Shown here one piece after another: positions 1 through 9,247 of a stretch of 64,000 bases of DNA. The first letter of the stretch is position 1. Each line of letters begins with the position of its first letter. The notes under the pieces are model-generated. The model had not been told where the DNA came from. It ran no database searches and worked only from the letters and a program-made list of their open reading frames with translations. Position numbers and translations under genes: made by a program. Source of the stretch: Mucilaginibacter xinganensis (GTDB lineage: Bacteria > Bacteroidota > Bacteroidia > Sphingobacteriales > Sphingobacteriaceae). The stretch covers positions 5,022,001-5,086,000 of the forward strand of contig NZ_CP022743.1 in assembly GCF_002257585.1 (NCBI RefSeq), in the 5' to 3' direction.

Positions 1-810
1 GATATCAACAAGCTGGAGCTTTTTCACCTTCAATTTACCGCCAGCCTGATTGAGCTGCTAAGGAAAATAAAAAAGAACAACGAGAATAACATCAGCATCT
101 TATTTGATGAGATCCAGGTAAATAAAGAGATGGTTGAGAAATTGACCGATTCGGTTTACACTGAAAATAATTTCAACATCGATAAACAGCGACAGTCGCT
201 CAAGATCAACCTGTCCCTGCGAAAGCTGTTCCAGGTGTTGTCGGACGATTCTCCGGACGATCCCCTCTCCAAAAACATCAATGCTTTCAGCTCACGCTTT
301 GCACCTGATTTTTTCTATGCCATAGATAATAAGCTCTTTGACGAACTGGTGACTTACAAGGACAACGAGGTTTATACCAACAGCCGCGCCATTATCCAGA
401 AAAAATTAATGGGCCTGCTTTGTAAGTATGATTTTAAAACCGAGTTTTTTTGCGGGTTAAAATCGGGCAGCCAGGTTATTGAAGTTTATAAATTTACTGA
501 TACTGAGCGGCACTTTTTATATTTCCCGGCGCGCAACCTGTTCATCTTTTTAGATGTAGCGAGGATCAGCGGGATCGACTGGTCAAACAATCTTTCAAAG
601 AAAGAAAAGCTGATCCATGAGTTGAATGACAAGAACGACAAATTATTAAGCAGCGCCGGCGCCATGAAATCAAATATGCCTGCCGATATAAAAACCCTGT
701 TAATAGAGGACCTAAAAAAGCTGGAGGACATCAACTTCCTGCAAAACATGAGCAATATTGATGTGCAGGCCAACATTTTAAAAACCATGTTAAATACCGA
801 CCTTAACTAA
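1..810 (+). CDS. Hypothetical protein, 5' end outside window
   Basis: The frame is open from base 1 to a TAA at 808-810, giving 269 visible codons, so the gene begins upstream of the window. The first internal Met is at base 130, but the in-frame sequence before it reads as the same helical, charged protein. It is rich in Lys, Asn, Asp and Leu, with no signal peptide or membrane segment. The last third (LIHELNDKNDKLLSSAG and following) looks like an amphipathic helix. I do not recognise the family. pgpA starts 11 bases downstream on the same strand, so co-transcription is likely. Confidence 0.75.
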   Translation, partial: DINKLELFHLQFTASLIELLRKIKKNNENNISILFDEIQVNKEMVEKLTDSVYTENNFNIDKQRQSLKINLSLRKLFQVLSDDSPDDPLSKNINAFSSRFAPDFFYAIDNKLFDELVTYKDNEVYTNSRAIIQKKLMGLLCKYDFKTEFFCGLKSGSQVIEVYKFTDTERHFLYFPARNLFIFLDVARISGIDWSNNLSKKEKLIHELNDKNDKLLSSAGAMKSNMPADIKTLLIEDLKKLEDINFLQNMSNIDVQANILKTMLNTDLN

Positions 811-821
811 ACAAGAACACA

Positions 822-1292
822 GTGATACTTAAGTTCAACAAAATAATAGCATCAATTTTTGGAATTGGATTTCTTAAGGGAGGCGGCACTTATGCAGCGT
901 TAGTAACCTGCGGTTTCATTTGGTTGTTGTGGCAACAACCCTTTTTTCAAAACCCCTTATACCTGCTTATCATCACTGTGATAATAACCCTTTGGGGCGT
1001 TTACGTGAGCAATAAGGTAGAACCCGATTGGGGCGAAGACAGTTCGCGGGTGGTGATTGATGAAGTTGCCGGGATGTTGATTACCATGTTATTTATCCCT
1101 GCCAATATCTATTTCTTATTAGCAGGTTTTGTGCTGTTCCGGTTTTTTGATATTGTAAAACCATTATTTATCCGCAAAATGGAGGCCCTACCCAGCGGCA
1201 CAGGTGTAATGATGGACGATGTGTTAGCGGGCATATATTCAAATATAGTTTTGTGGCTTGGCTATTTTGTTTGGATGAAGTTCGGGCATTAA
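822..1292 (+). CDS. pgpA: Phosphatidylglycerophosphatase A (PgpA)
   Basis: Predicted inner-membrane phosphatase that removes phosphate from phosphatidylglycerophosphate to give phosphatidylglycerol. The 156-residue length is normal for PgpA. Family blocks visible in order: an N-terminal Gly-rich block (GIGFLKGGGTYAAL, about residues 14-27), the acidic block VVIDEVAGM (about residues 72-80), FRFFDIVKP (about 106-114), and MMDDVLAG near the C terminus. Hydrophobic stretches between the blocks fit several transmembrane helices. The start is a GTG 11 bases after the upstream stop; no ATG is better placed. Assignment rests on motif recall, but the combination of blocks is specific. Confidence 0.9.
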   Translation: MILKFNKIIASIFGIGFLKGGGTYAALVTCGFIWLLWQQPFFQNPLYLLIITVIITLWGVYVSNKVEPDWGEDSSRVVIDEVAGMLITMLFIPANIYFLLAGFVLFRFFDIVKPLFIRKMEALPSGTGVMMDDVLAGIYSNIVLWLGYFVWMKFGH

Positions 1293-1593
1293 AATAATTG
1301 ATTCCGTTTAAATACAGTGGTATTGACTTAATGCCACACCTGGTACAATCATTTTTGTAGCCAGCTACGAATTATGTATTAAAAAAAGGACAAATTACCA
1401 CATAACGTCTTTTATCCAAAATCCGGCTTACCTAATCAAAAGCCAATACCCTCACAACCTGCATTAACTTCAGTTTCAGCACATTTACTGCACCAACGGA
1501 TTTTCAACTGAATATTTTTTTAACCCATGGCACTGCTATTGCCAATGAACAATTGATTTTAACAATAAAATCAATTATATAAGAATAATTCAA
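1293..1593. other. Intergenic region before OmpA-type gene
   Basis: About 300 bases of AT-rich sequence with no convincing ORF or RNA gene. It must hold the promoter of the OmpA-type gene, but I could not find a clean TAnnTTTG box at a sensible distance, so no promoter is called. Confidence 0.5.
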
Positions 1594-2952
1594 ATGAAAC
1601 ATTTACAACTTAAAAAAGCCTCATTATTACTAACAGGGCTTGTTATTGGCGGCAGGTTATTTGCCCAAACTCCGGATAGCACAAAAATAATGACTAAAGA
1701 TTACGTGCAGCCGTTTTCTGATGGCAGCGCATTCCGTACCTGGTCTGTAGGTTTTGAAGGCGGCGTATTAACCCCTTACTCTATTTTCGGCATTAAAAAC
1801 CAGGACGTTCACTCCCCCCACGAAAAAATTGGATATGGTGGTTTTATCAAAGACCAGATCCTTCCCTCATTTGGGATTCAGGCCAATTTCCTTACAGGTA
1901 ACGTTGGTGGTGCTGTAACTTCTTTTAATGAAGCTACGGGCGGTTACACATCTTTTAATACCAAACTTAATTATGCGGTAGATCTTGCAGCAAATTTCAC
2001 ACTGGCAAACATTAACTGGAGGCACAATAAATCAGCCATCCAGCCTTATTTAACCGTAGGTGGTGGTGTGGTTGGTTACTCAGCCGTGGTAAACAACAAC
2101 GGAACAGAAGTAACCCAGGCCCGTACCCACGAGTTTTATTTACCGGTAGGTGCCGGGTTTAAAATTGACCTCGCTAAAGGTGTAAATCTTGACCTGGGTT
2201 ACCAGGTTAACTTTGTTAATGCGGATAATTTTGACGGGATAGTTACAGGTTCAACCAATGACAGGTTTTCTTATGGACACATTGGTTTAGAGTTTGCCCT
2301 GGGTAGCCGTTCAAAACCACAATTGGCGACACACAACCCGGTAGCTTCAATGCGTACCGAATATTTAATGGATGAGCAACGCCTGCAGATTCAGGTTGAT
2401 CAGCAAAAAGCTAAAAACCAACAACTGGCTAGTGACCTGGCTAATACCAATGCCAAACTTGATAAGCTTACAGTTGACTCCGACGGCGACGGTGTAATTG
2501 ATATGTTTGACAAGTGCCCTAATACACCTGCAGGTACACAAGTTGACGGTGCCGGTTGCCCGCTTCCTGTTAAAAAACCCGACGTTAAGGTTTATGTAAC
2601 ACAGGAAGATAGAAAAGTAGTTAGCGAAGCTGTTAAAAACCTGGAATTTGATTTTGGTAAATCAACCATTCGTGATCATTCATTTGAAAGTTTAAATAAA
2701 CTTGCTCAACTATTGGTTAGTAAAGGTTTTAACCTGAAATTAGCTGGTTACACAGATAATGTTGGATCGACTGAAGCCAACCTAAAACTATCCCGTGAAC
2801 GTGCTGAAGCAGTTAAAACTTACCTTGCAACCCAGGGTGCCGATGCATCTAAAATACAGGCTGAAGGCTATGGTAAATCAAATCCTATCGCAACAAACAA
2901 AACAGAAAAAGGACGCCAGATAAACCGTCGTGTTGAATTTTCAATGTTTTAA
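1594..2952 (+). CDS. OmpA-family outer membrane protein with TSP3 repeat
   Basis: Outer-membrane protein expected to tether the envelope to peptidoglycan. A signal peptide ends near residue 25 (GRLFAQ). Residues about 40-235 alternate as in a beta-barrel and contain YTSFNTKLNYAVDL. Residues about 245-290 form a coiled-coil linker rich in Gln and Ala. A calcium-binding thrombospondin type 3 motif, DSDGDGVIDMFDKCP, starts near residue 295. The C-terminal OmpA-like domain (about 349-452) carries GYTDNVGSTEANLKLSRERA and INRRVEF, which include the Asp and Arg positions used to bind diaminopimelate in this family. The gene stands alone, with a strong hairpin terminator after it. Confidence 0.92.
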   Translation: MKHLQLKKASLLLTGLVIGGRLFAQTPDSTKIMTKDYVQPFSDGSAFRTWSVGFEGGVLTPYSIFGIKNQDVHSPHEKIGYGGFIKDQILPSFGIQANFLTGNVGGAVTSFNEATGGYTSFNTKLNYAVDLAANFTLANINWRHNKSAIQPYLTVGGGVVGYSAVVNNNGTEVTQARTHEFYLPVGAGFKIDLAKGVNLDLGYQVNFVNADNFDGIVTGSTNDRFSYGHIGLEFALGSRSKPQLATHNPVASMRTEYLMDEQRLQIQVDQQKAKNQQLASDLANTNAKLDKLTVDSDGDGVIDMFDKCPNTPAGTQVDGAGCPLPVKKPDVKVYVTQEDRKVVSEAVKNLEFDFGKSTIRDHSFESLNKLAQLLVSKGFNLKLAGYTDNVGSTEANLKLSRERAEAVKTYLATQGADASKIQAEGYGKSNPIATNKTEKGRQINRRVEFSMF

Positions 2953-2985
2953 TAGCGCTTTAAATTAAAAGTAATCAATACATTT

Positions 2986-3030
2986 AAAGAAGCCGTCTCA
3001 TAAATAAAATTATGGAACGGCTTCTTTTAT
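2986..3030 (+). terminator. Intrinsic terminator after OmpA-type gene
   Basis: Perfect 11-bp inverted repeat: AAAGAAGCCGT (2986-2996) pairs with ACGGCTTCTTT (3017-3027), followed by a T-rich run. It lies between the OmpA-type gene and the convergent adhesin-like gene and could stop transcription from both sides. Confidence 0.85.
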
Positions 3031-3052
3031 TTTATAAATAATTTAGTATCTC

Positions 3053-6000
3053 TTAATATTTAATTACAAAATAGCCCGTTTTATAAATAGTTTCAGTACC
3101 CGCCTTATAGGTTAATGCGTAAAAGTAAGTACCTGGCTCCTGTAGCTTGCCGTTGGTGCTGGCATGCCCGTCAAATGCTTTTGTGGCATTGTCATAACCT
3201 TTCGCCTCGTAAACCAATGCTCCGTTTCGGCTCATGATCTGTAGCGTATTTTCAGGGTAAGCGGCTATGCCATCTATCTTTAGCACATCACCGTTACCGT
3301 CACCATTGGGCGATACGTTCTGGTGTACCAATATCTCAGGCGTACTTACCGGGGCCATGGCTACCAGCGTTGCATTATAATTGGAGGCTACTACCGCCGG
3401 CGCCAGCCTGGTGATGACACTGCTATACGTATTGGTGGTGGTGCCGTCCTTTGCTGTTACTATCGCCGCAATTGTATTGTCACCCACATTCAGCGGAATA
3501 GCTGCAGATGCAGTTCCCGAAATTACAGGCGTACCATTTACGGTGATCGTTGAGGTAGCGTCCTGGGTTACCGGTTTTAACGTTACTGAACTTACTGTAC
3601 TGTTTACAGTTGCCGTGTAATCTTTATAGTTTACCCCCGCTACTGTCGCTAAGGTTATCCGCGGACTAAACGTTAGCGATGACAACAGCGCATTCACTCC
3701 CCGGTTTATCGTTACACTGTAGGTTCGGGTTGCTATACCATCTCCCGCTGTTACAACAGTTGTGATCGCGTTGTCACCTACATTCAACGGTATAGGCATG
3801 GATGCGGTGCCGGAAGCTACTGTTATTCCATTTACAGTAATGGTTGCGCTTGGGTCCTGAGCCAGCGGGATTATTGTTACCGAGCTCACTGTATTTTTAA
3901 CTGTCGCTGCGTAATCCTTATAATTCGGGCCAGACACCGTTGTAACGGGTATCGTCGGACTAAACTTCAGCGAAGTAAGCAGGGTACTATAGGTCCGGGT
4001 GATTACTATGGTGTACGTTTTGGTGGTGGTTCCATCCGTAGCGGTTACTACTGTATTTATCGTGTTAGCGCCTATGGTAAGGGCAATAGGATCAGAAGCA
4101 GTGCCGGAGACTACCGTAACACCGTTAACCTTTATCGTCGATGTTGGATCCTCTGTTGAAGGGATTACCTGTACCGAACTTATTGAACTGTTTACAGATG
4201 CTGTATAATTCTTATACCCTGGCCCGGTTACCGTGTTAATGGTAAATGGCGTACTAAACTTAAGTGTGCTTAGCAACGCGTTACCCTGGCGCATTACCGT
4301 GGTGCTGTAGGTTTTAGTGGTTATACCATCCTGAGCTTTTACCACCGTGGTAATAACATTTGCTCCGATATTCAGCGCTATTGGTGCCGATGATAAGCCC
4401 GAACTTACCACCGTACCATTTACTGTTACCGTAGCAGTTGGATCCTGCGTTACCGGTTTTAATGTTATCGAACTTACTGAATTAGCTACCATTCCTGAAT
4501 AATTTTTATAATCGGGTCCCGGTACTGTAGTTGCTTTAAAATATGGGTCAAAAGCAAGCCCGCTTAAAAGGGCATTGGTTAATGGTGTTCTGGTCACAGT
4601 TATCGTGTAGGTTTTTGTTGTCACACCATCCTGCGCGGTTACATTAACGTCAATTGCATTTTCGCCTAAATTTAAGGCTAACGGGGTTGAAGCGCTGCCG
4701 CTGCTTACTGCGGTATAACCGCCGTTGTTTACCTGTACCGCTATAGCCGCATTTGCATCTGTGGCAGTTGGTGTTACCGTAGTGGTTGTGGTGCCATTGG
4801 TTACGGTTGCTGTATAACTAAGTGTACCACTATTAAAAACGGGGGTCAAATTATTCCCAGGGGTGCCCAGGGCCGATAATGTAGCGTCACTTCCTGCTAT
4901 AATGGTCAATACGCCTGACACATAACTAATGCTATAATCTGCGTCAACAGCTCCGCTTGCCGTTATCGCATATGGATTTCCCGCTAATGGCGAGGACGCC
5001 GTAGCTGTGGTACTGAGCGTTGGTGCAGTAGTTAAATTGTCCGCAGTATCTCCGTTCACAAATCCTGTATAGCTTGCTGTTAAAACAGGAAGTTCCGCTC
5101 CGTATTGTTTGGTTTGATCAGCTGCGGTTATTGTTAATGGTGCAGCATTTACGGTTAGTGCGCCCGCCAGGTAGCTAATGGTATAATTTAAGCTTGCGGC
5201 CCCGTCTGCTGTAATTGCGTAAGGCGACCCTAACACATGAGATGCAGCAGTTGCAGTTGTTCCCAGCGTTGGCTGCGTGCTTAAGCTATCAGGAGTGTCA
5301 CCATTTACAAAACCATTGTAACTGGCTGTCAATGCCGGCACGGCTGCGCCGTAAGCTTTCACCTGGTCGTCTGCAGTAATTGTTAATGCTGCTTTGCCAA
5401 CCGTTAATTGCTGTACAACATCCGGTGCAGCTATGTTTGAATCATCACCGGCCTGCGAGGCAGTAATATTTGCGGTACCTGCTCCTTTAATATGAATACT
5501 GCCATTTACAATACTGGCTACTGAAAGGTTATCACTACTATAGGTAATTGGGATGCTGTTGTTGTTACTGGTGGCACCGGGCGAAAAATCAATGTCGCCA
5601 TAGTTTTTTGCAGAAAGCGCACTAAAAGTTATTTGCTCGGCCAGCATTACACTGAAGGTTGTTGAAGGGCCGGTAGCCGCAGCTGTATTGCCTGCTTTAT
5701 CTGAGGCTGTTCCTGCTGCTATTGAGATCCCGATTGTGCCTTGTCCGGTTATGCCTGTAATGGTAACTGTTTGTGCAGCACCCGTACCGGTTACTGCAGC
5801 TGTTCCCGTTGCTGTGCCTGTTGTATTTAAAGTAATGTCGCCGGTTGACAGTGTACTTGCATTAAAGTTCGCATCGTTATAGGCAACATTATAGGTTACA
5901 TCGGCTGTTCCTGCCGCTAACGATGCCACAGAGGGGCTACCTATAGTAACCACCGGTGCCGTTTTATCTATAACCACGCTTCCTCCGTTAAAAGGCAAAG

Positions 6001-7234
6001 CGTCACTTATAGCAAGTGACAAACCCGTTGCATTAGACAGGTTTAAACCAATTGTTCCATCTCCAGTTCCTGTATTAACGGGCACGGTCCAGGTTAAATT
6101 ATCAGCGGTTGTTGGGGTACCAACACTCGCGTCAGTTACTCCCGTAGTTGTTAATGAAAAATTACTTGCTGTAACCCCTGTAACCGCCCCCCCGAAGGTA
6201 ACGTTGTAATTTACAGCAGCGGCACTTGAATAAGCACTGCTCCCGGTGATGGAAGTAATGGTAGTAGCCGCGGGCGGCGCCAGGGTTAGGATGGTCGAAG
6301 ATCCGTATAGCACTCCAAATCCACGCCCATTGCTGGTAAACCGCACACCTTGAATTGAGGTTGTAGTACCCGAGGTCTGGCTCGTCCAGGTAGCCCCGGC
6401 ATCACTAGTAGTTAGTATGGTACCGGAACCGCCTACGGCCCATCCCTGGGTGGCATTTTTGAAATAAACGCTGGTTAATGAATTTGTAGTCCCCGATGTT
6501 TGGCTGGTCCAGGTGCTGCCGCCGTTACTGGTGAACAATATGGTTCCAGATCCGCCAACAGCCCACCCTGTGGTTGCACTTATAAAATAAACCCCGGTTA
6601 ATGTTTGGGTGGTACCTGATGTTTGGGTAGCCCAGGTGGTCCCCCCATCGCTGGTAGCAATTATCGATCCCGATCCGCCTACGGCCCATCCCTGGGTAGA
6701 ACTGGCAAAGTAAACGGCTTGTAAGGCTGCTATTGTTGTATGTGGCGGCCGACCTGTAGTTGGTAAGTTTGAATTTTGCGCCGTCCAGGTAACTCCCCCA
6801 TTGGTAGTGGCCTCAACTTTTCCCTGGTTACCAACTGCCCATCCATAATTTGCATTAAAAAAGTAAACGCCATATAACTGCGAAGTAACAGCCGAGGTTT
6901 GAGTGGACCAGGAAGCGCCCCCGTCAGTAGTGGTTAGTATCATCCCCCCATTTCCTGTCGCCCACCCCTGGGTAGCGCTAACAAAGGAAGTACTCCATAA
7001 ATTATTGGTGGTGCCAGAGGTTTGCGTTGTCCAGGTTGTACCTCCATCATTGGTAGTAATAATAGCACCAAATAACCCAACTGCACAGGCCTGATTGGCG
7101 GCACCGGACGAAATCCCGTTCAGGTAGTAGCTTGAGCTCAGGCTTTGAGTGCTCCAGCTTTGTGCACACACATTTTGCACGTTTAAATAAAAAAAAGATG
7201 CAAATAAAAGTGTTAATAGTAGTGATCTTTTCAT
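3053..7234 (-). CDS. Giant secreted repeat protein (YCF48-like, MBG, cadherin-like, T9SS CTD)
   Basis: A 1393-residue protein predicted to be exported by the type IX secretion system. A signal peptide (MKRSLLLTLLFASFFYLN) is followed by at least six YCF48/BNR-type repeats with the core TTDGGxTW (about residues 30-316). A region of Ig-like character follows, then two MBG domains with ADDQVKAYGAAVPALTASY and a near copy (about 613-778). Five cadherin-like beta-sandwich repeats of about 98 residues (about 781-1278) each end in DGxTTKTY. The C terminus (about 1300-1393, SPNGDGNGDVLKIDG to GYFVIKY) matches the gliding-motility-associated sorting domain. A surface adhesin or matrix protein is likely; the ligand is unknown. 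It is flanked by unrelated genes. Confidence 0.88.
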   Translation of the reverse strand: MKRSLLLTLLFASFFYLNVQNVCAQSWSTQSLSSSYYLNGISSGAANQACAVGLFGAIITTNDGGTTWTTQTSGTTNNLWSTSFVSATQGWATGNGGMILTTTDGGASWSTQTSAVTSQLYGVYFFNANYGWAVGNQGKVEATTNGGVTWTAQNSNLPTTGRPPHTTIAALQAVYFASSTQGWAVGGSGSIIATSDGGTTWATQTSGTTQTLTGVYFISATTGWAVGGSGTILFTSNGGSTWTSQTSGTTNSLTSVYFKNATQGWAVGGSGTILTTSDAGATWTSQTSGTTTSIQGVRFTSNGRGFGVLYGSSTILTLAPPAATTITSITGSSAYSSAAAVNYNVTFGGAVTGVTASNFSLTTTGVTDASVGTPTTADNLTWTVPVNTGTGDGTIGLNLSNATGLSLAISDALPFNGGSVVIDKTAPVVTIGSPSVASLAAGTADVTYNVAYNDANFNASTLSTGDITLNTTGTATGTAAVTGTGAAQTVTITGITGQGTIGISIAAGTASDKAGNTAAATGPSTTFSVMLAEQITFSALSAKNYGDIDFSPGATSNNNSIPITYSSDNLSVASIVNGSIHIKGAGTANITASQAGDDSNIAAPDVVQQLTVGKAALTITADDQVKAYGAAVPALTASYNGFVNGDTPDSLSTQPTLGTTATAASHVLGSPYAITADGAASLNYTISYLAGALTVNAAPLTITAADQTKQYGAELPVLTASYTGFVNGDTADNLTTAPTLSTTATASSPLAGNPYAITASGAVDADYSISYVSGVLTIIAGSDATLSALGTPGNNLTPVFNSGTLSYTATVTNGTTTTTVTPTATDANAAIAVQVNNGGYTAVSSGSASTPLALNLGENAIDVNVTAQDGVTTKTYTITVTRTPLTNALLSGLAFDPYFKATTVPGPDYKNYSGMVANSVSSITLKPVTQDPTATVTVNGTVVSSGLSSAPIALNIGANVITTVVKAQDGITTKTYSTTVMRQGNALLSTLKFSTPFTINTVTGPGYKNYTASVNSSISSVQVIPSTEDPTSTIKVNGVTVVSGTASDPIALTIGANTINTVVTATDGTTTKTYTIVITRTYSTLLTSLKFSPTIPVTTVSGPNYKDYAATVKNTVSSVTIIPLAQDPSATITVNGITVASGTASMPIPLNVGDNAITTVVTAGDGIATRTYSVTINRGVNALLSSLTFSPRITLATVAGVNYKDYTATVNSTVSSVTLKPVTQDATSTITVNGTPVISGTASAAIPLNVGDNTIAAIVTAKDGTTTNTYSSVITRLAPAVVASNYNATLVAMAPVSTPEILVHQNVSPNGDGNGDVLKIDGIAAYPENTLQIMSRNGALVYEAKGYDNATKAFDGHASTNGKLQEPGTYFYALTYKAGTETIYKTGYFVIKY
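3400..4890 (-). repeat. Five tandem cadherin-like repeat units inside the giant gene
   Basis: Reading on the minus strand from about 4890 down to about 3400, five units of about 295 bases encode the same pattern: a leading LLSxLxFSP-type start, a DPTATVTVNG-type centre, and IGANxITTVVxAxDG near the end. Unit 1 is the most divergent. Units 2-5 share enough DNA identity that copy-number change by recombination is possible. Confidence 0.75.
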
Positions 7235-7622
7235 CAGCGTTTGAGTAAGTAAGAAATATATTTTAAAAGCTCATATTCATTAACAGCAAATACCATTGCC
7301 TGCATATTTATTTGAGTTCAAATGGTTTTTTATGGCTACGGTTTTAATTTGGAGATTACTTTATCGCGTATTGTGAGAGATGACAGGCTTAGGCAATTTC
7401 TATTTTCAATAAAACCGTTTTAGCCTTTATACGAACAGGTATCATAAAAGTTACAATTATCAAACAAGATTTCGGGCAGTTTTAATCGCTTGCAAAAACT
7501 TTTACAAACAACCTTTTAGTACGCTATATTTATAAAATTAAATTGGCAAACTCCGCAATATTCGGGTAGGATTGCCTTTCTCAGCGCTGTACTTTTGTTA
7601 TGTACAATTAAGGAAAATTAAA
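7235..7622. other. Divergent intergenic region, giant gene / ada-like gene
   Basis: About 390 bases between divergent genes, which must hold both promoters. I see a 9-bp inverted repeat, ACGGTTTTA (7338-7346) with TAAAACCGT (7410-7418), of unknown role. An ORF extending upstream to 7572 is not used because the domain starts after 7623. Confidence 0.5.
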
Positions 7623-8468
7623 ATGAAAGACCAGGAAATAACAAATTACAGCCGCATTGAAGATGCAATAGGATACATAAGGGATAACTTTAAAAATCAG
7701 CCTGCGCTTGATGATATTGCCGAAAAGGTTAACCTGAGCCCTTTCCATTTTCAACGCATTTTTACCGACTGGGCAGGCGTTAGCCCAAAGAAGTTTTTAC
7801 AATACATTAGCCTTGACCACGCCAAGAAAATGCTGGCAAACCAGGCTACGCTTTTCGATACCGCGTTTGAAACCGGCCTTTCGGGTACCAGCCGCCTTCA
7901 CGATCTGTTTGTAAACATTGAAGGCATGACACCCGGTGAATATAAAAACGGCGGGGAAAACTTATCCATCAATTACAGTTATGCCGAAAGCCTTTTTGGC
8001 AACATCATGGTGGCATCAACCGAAAAAGGCATCTGCCATATTGCATTTGCAAATAACGAAGCTGAGGGTTTAACCGCCTTGAAAAGGGCATTTCCCAATG
8101 CTTCCTATCAGCCCATGGTCGATCTCATCCAGCAAAATGCGTTGTACGTATTTAAGCACGATTGGAGCAAACCGGAAGAAATTAAGCTGCACCTGAAAGG
8201 CACCGACTTCCAGATAAAAGTTTGGGAAACCCTGCTAAAGATCCCGACGGGAAAGTTATCAACTTATGGCAATATTGCCGGCAAACTCAACCACCCTTCC
8301 GCATCAAGGGCGGTGGGCACCGCTGTGGGCGCTAATCCCGTTGCATTTTTAATCCCCTGCCACAGGGTGATCCAGTCGAGCGGACAATTTGGCCAGTACC
8401 ACTGGGGCAGCAACCGCAAAACTGCAATAATAGGCTGGGAAGCAGCACAGTCGGAAGCACTAAATTAA
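7623..8468 (+). CDS. Ada-like protein: AraC-type HTH fused to O6-methylguanine-DNA methyltransferase
   Basis: Bifunctional regulator and repair protein of 281 residues. Residues about 10-105 form an AraC-type DNA-binding domain (IAEKVNLSPFHFQRIFTDW, TPGEYK). Residues about 115-281 form the methyltransferase domain with the active-site PCHR motif; the acceptor Cys is residue 246. The N-terminal Ada zinc domain that repairs phosphotriesters is absent, and a separate small gene at 9247 carries that module. ATG at 7623 is chosen because AGGA lies 12 bases upstream and the HTH follows directly. It heads a co-directional set with a 2OG oxygenase, the Ada zinc-type protein and AlkB, so it probably regulates them and itself. 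Confidence 0.9.
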   Translation: MKDQEITNYSRIEDAIGYIRDNFKNQPALDDIAEKVNLSPFHFQRIFTDWAGVSPKKFLQYISLDHAKKMLANQATLFDTAFETGLSGTSRLHDLFVNIEGMTPGEYKNGGENLSINYSYAESLFGNIMVASTEKGICHIAFANNEAEGLTALKRAFPNASYQPMVDLIQQNALYVFKHDWSKPEEIKLHLKGTDFQIKVWETLLKIPTGKLSTYGNIAGKLNHPSASRAVGTAVGANPVAFLIPCHRVIQSSGQFGQYHWGSNRKTAIIGWEAAQSEALN

Positions 8469-8492
8469 TATCTGCCAAAGCTAGAAGTTAAA

Positions 8493-8527
8493 GTCCTCTC
8501 TTTTGGAGAGGATTTAGGTGAGGCCCA
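8493..8527 (+). repeat. Short hairpin repeat-like element between ada-like gene and oxygenase
   Basis: TCCTCTC (8494-8500) pairs with GAGAGGA (8506-8512) across a 5-base loop, followed by TTTAGGTGAGGCC. There is no T-run, so it is not a simple terminator. From memory, similar CCTCTCC/GGAGAGG hairpins followed by GGTGAGG are dispersed in Bacteroidota genomes; only one copy is seen here. Confidence 0.5.
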
Positions 8528-8533
8528 TAAAAA

Positions 8534-9247
8534 ATGAACAGCATAGATACCAGAATTGAAGCCATAAATTGGCCGTTAGTTACCAATACCATGAACACCA
8601 ATGGCTACGCAATTATACCCGGCCTGGTTCACCTCGACGAATGCAATACACTCATTGAAAACTACGGTGCAACCGGCAGCTACCGAAAAACAGTGGTAAT
8701 GGAAAGGCACCGCTTTGGCCAGGGCGAGTATAAATACTTTTTATACCCGCTGCCTCAAATCATCCAGCAGTTAAGAGTGCAGGTTTACCCCAAACTTGCA
8801 CCTATTGCCAATAACTGGATGCGTGTGCTGAACATTCAAACCACTTTTCCGGATTCATTTGCGGCACTGCAGCAACTTTGCCATGATAACACGCAGGATA
8901 AGCCTACCGCACTCATCCTTAAATATGGCCCCGGCGGGTTTAACACGCTGCACCAGGATTTGTACGGCGACGTTTACTTCCCGATGCAAATGGTTGTATT
9001 TTTAAGTGAGCCGGGTGAAGATTACACCGGCGGCGAGTTTGTATTAACAGAACAGGTTCCAAGAGCGCAATCAAAAGCTATCGTATTAAAACCCCGCAAA
9101 GGTGATGTATTAATATTTACCACTAACTTTCGCCCGGTAAAAGGCACCAAAGGGTATTACCGCGTAAACATGAAACATGGCGTAAGCGCCCTCCACACTG
9201 GTGGCCGTTATACGTTAGGGGTTATATTTCACGATGCGTTAAGCTGA
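8534..9247 (+). CDS. 2OG-Fe(II) oxygenase, DUF2086 family
   Basis: Non-haem iron dioxygenase of 237 residues expected to use 2-oxoglutarate and O2. Conserved blocks include RHRFGQGEYKYFLYPLP (about residues 58-74), LKYGPGGFN followed by HQDLYGD (HxD iron ligands), TGGEFVLTEQ, YRVNMKHGVS (distal His) and RYTLGVIFHDA (Arg for 2OG). This fits the PF09859/DUF2086 family, whose substrate is not firmly established. The TGA stop overlaps the next ATG by one base (9247), which suggests translational coupling. Its place between Ada-like and AlkB genes points to a role in alkylation damage; that is inference. Confidence 0.87.
   Translation: MNSIDTRIEAINWPLVTNTMNTNGYAIIPGLVHLDECNTLIENYGATGSYRKTVVMERHRFGQGEYKYFLYPLPQIIQQLRVQVYPKLAPIANNWMRVLNIQTTFPDSFAALQQLCHDNTQDKPTALILKYGPGGFNTLHQDLYGDVYFPMQMVVFLSEPGEDYTGGEFVLTEQVPRAQSKAIVLKPRKGDVLIFTTNFRPVKGTKGYYRVNMKHGVSALHTGGRYTLGVIFHDALS

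Noticed and set aside
486..788. 100-codon minus-strand ORF inside the first gene
   Set aside because: It is fully overlapped by a longer sense frame with better composition and no own promoter.
3323..7094. Several plus-strand ORFs inside the giant minus-strand gene
   Set aside because: They are antisense shadows of a repetitive, Thr/Val/Gly-rich coding sequence, and their products have no domain or signal.
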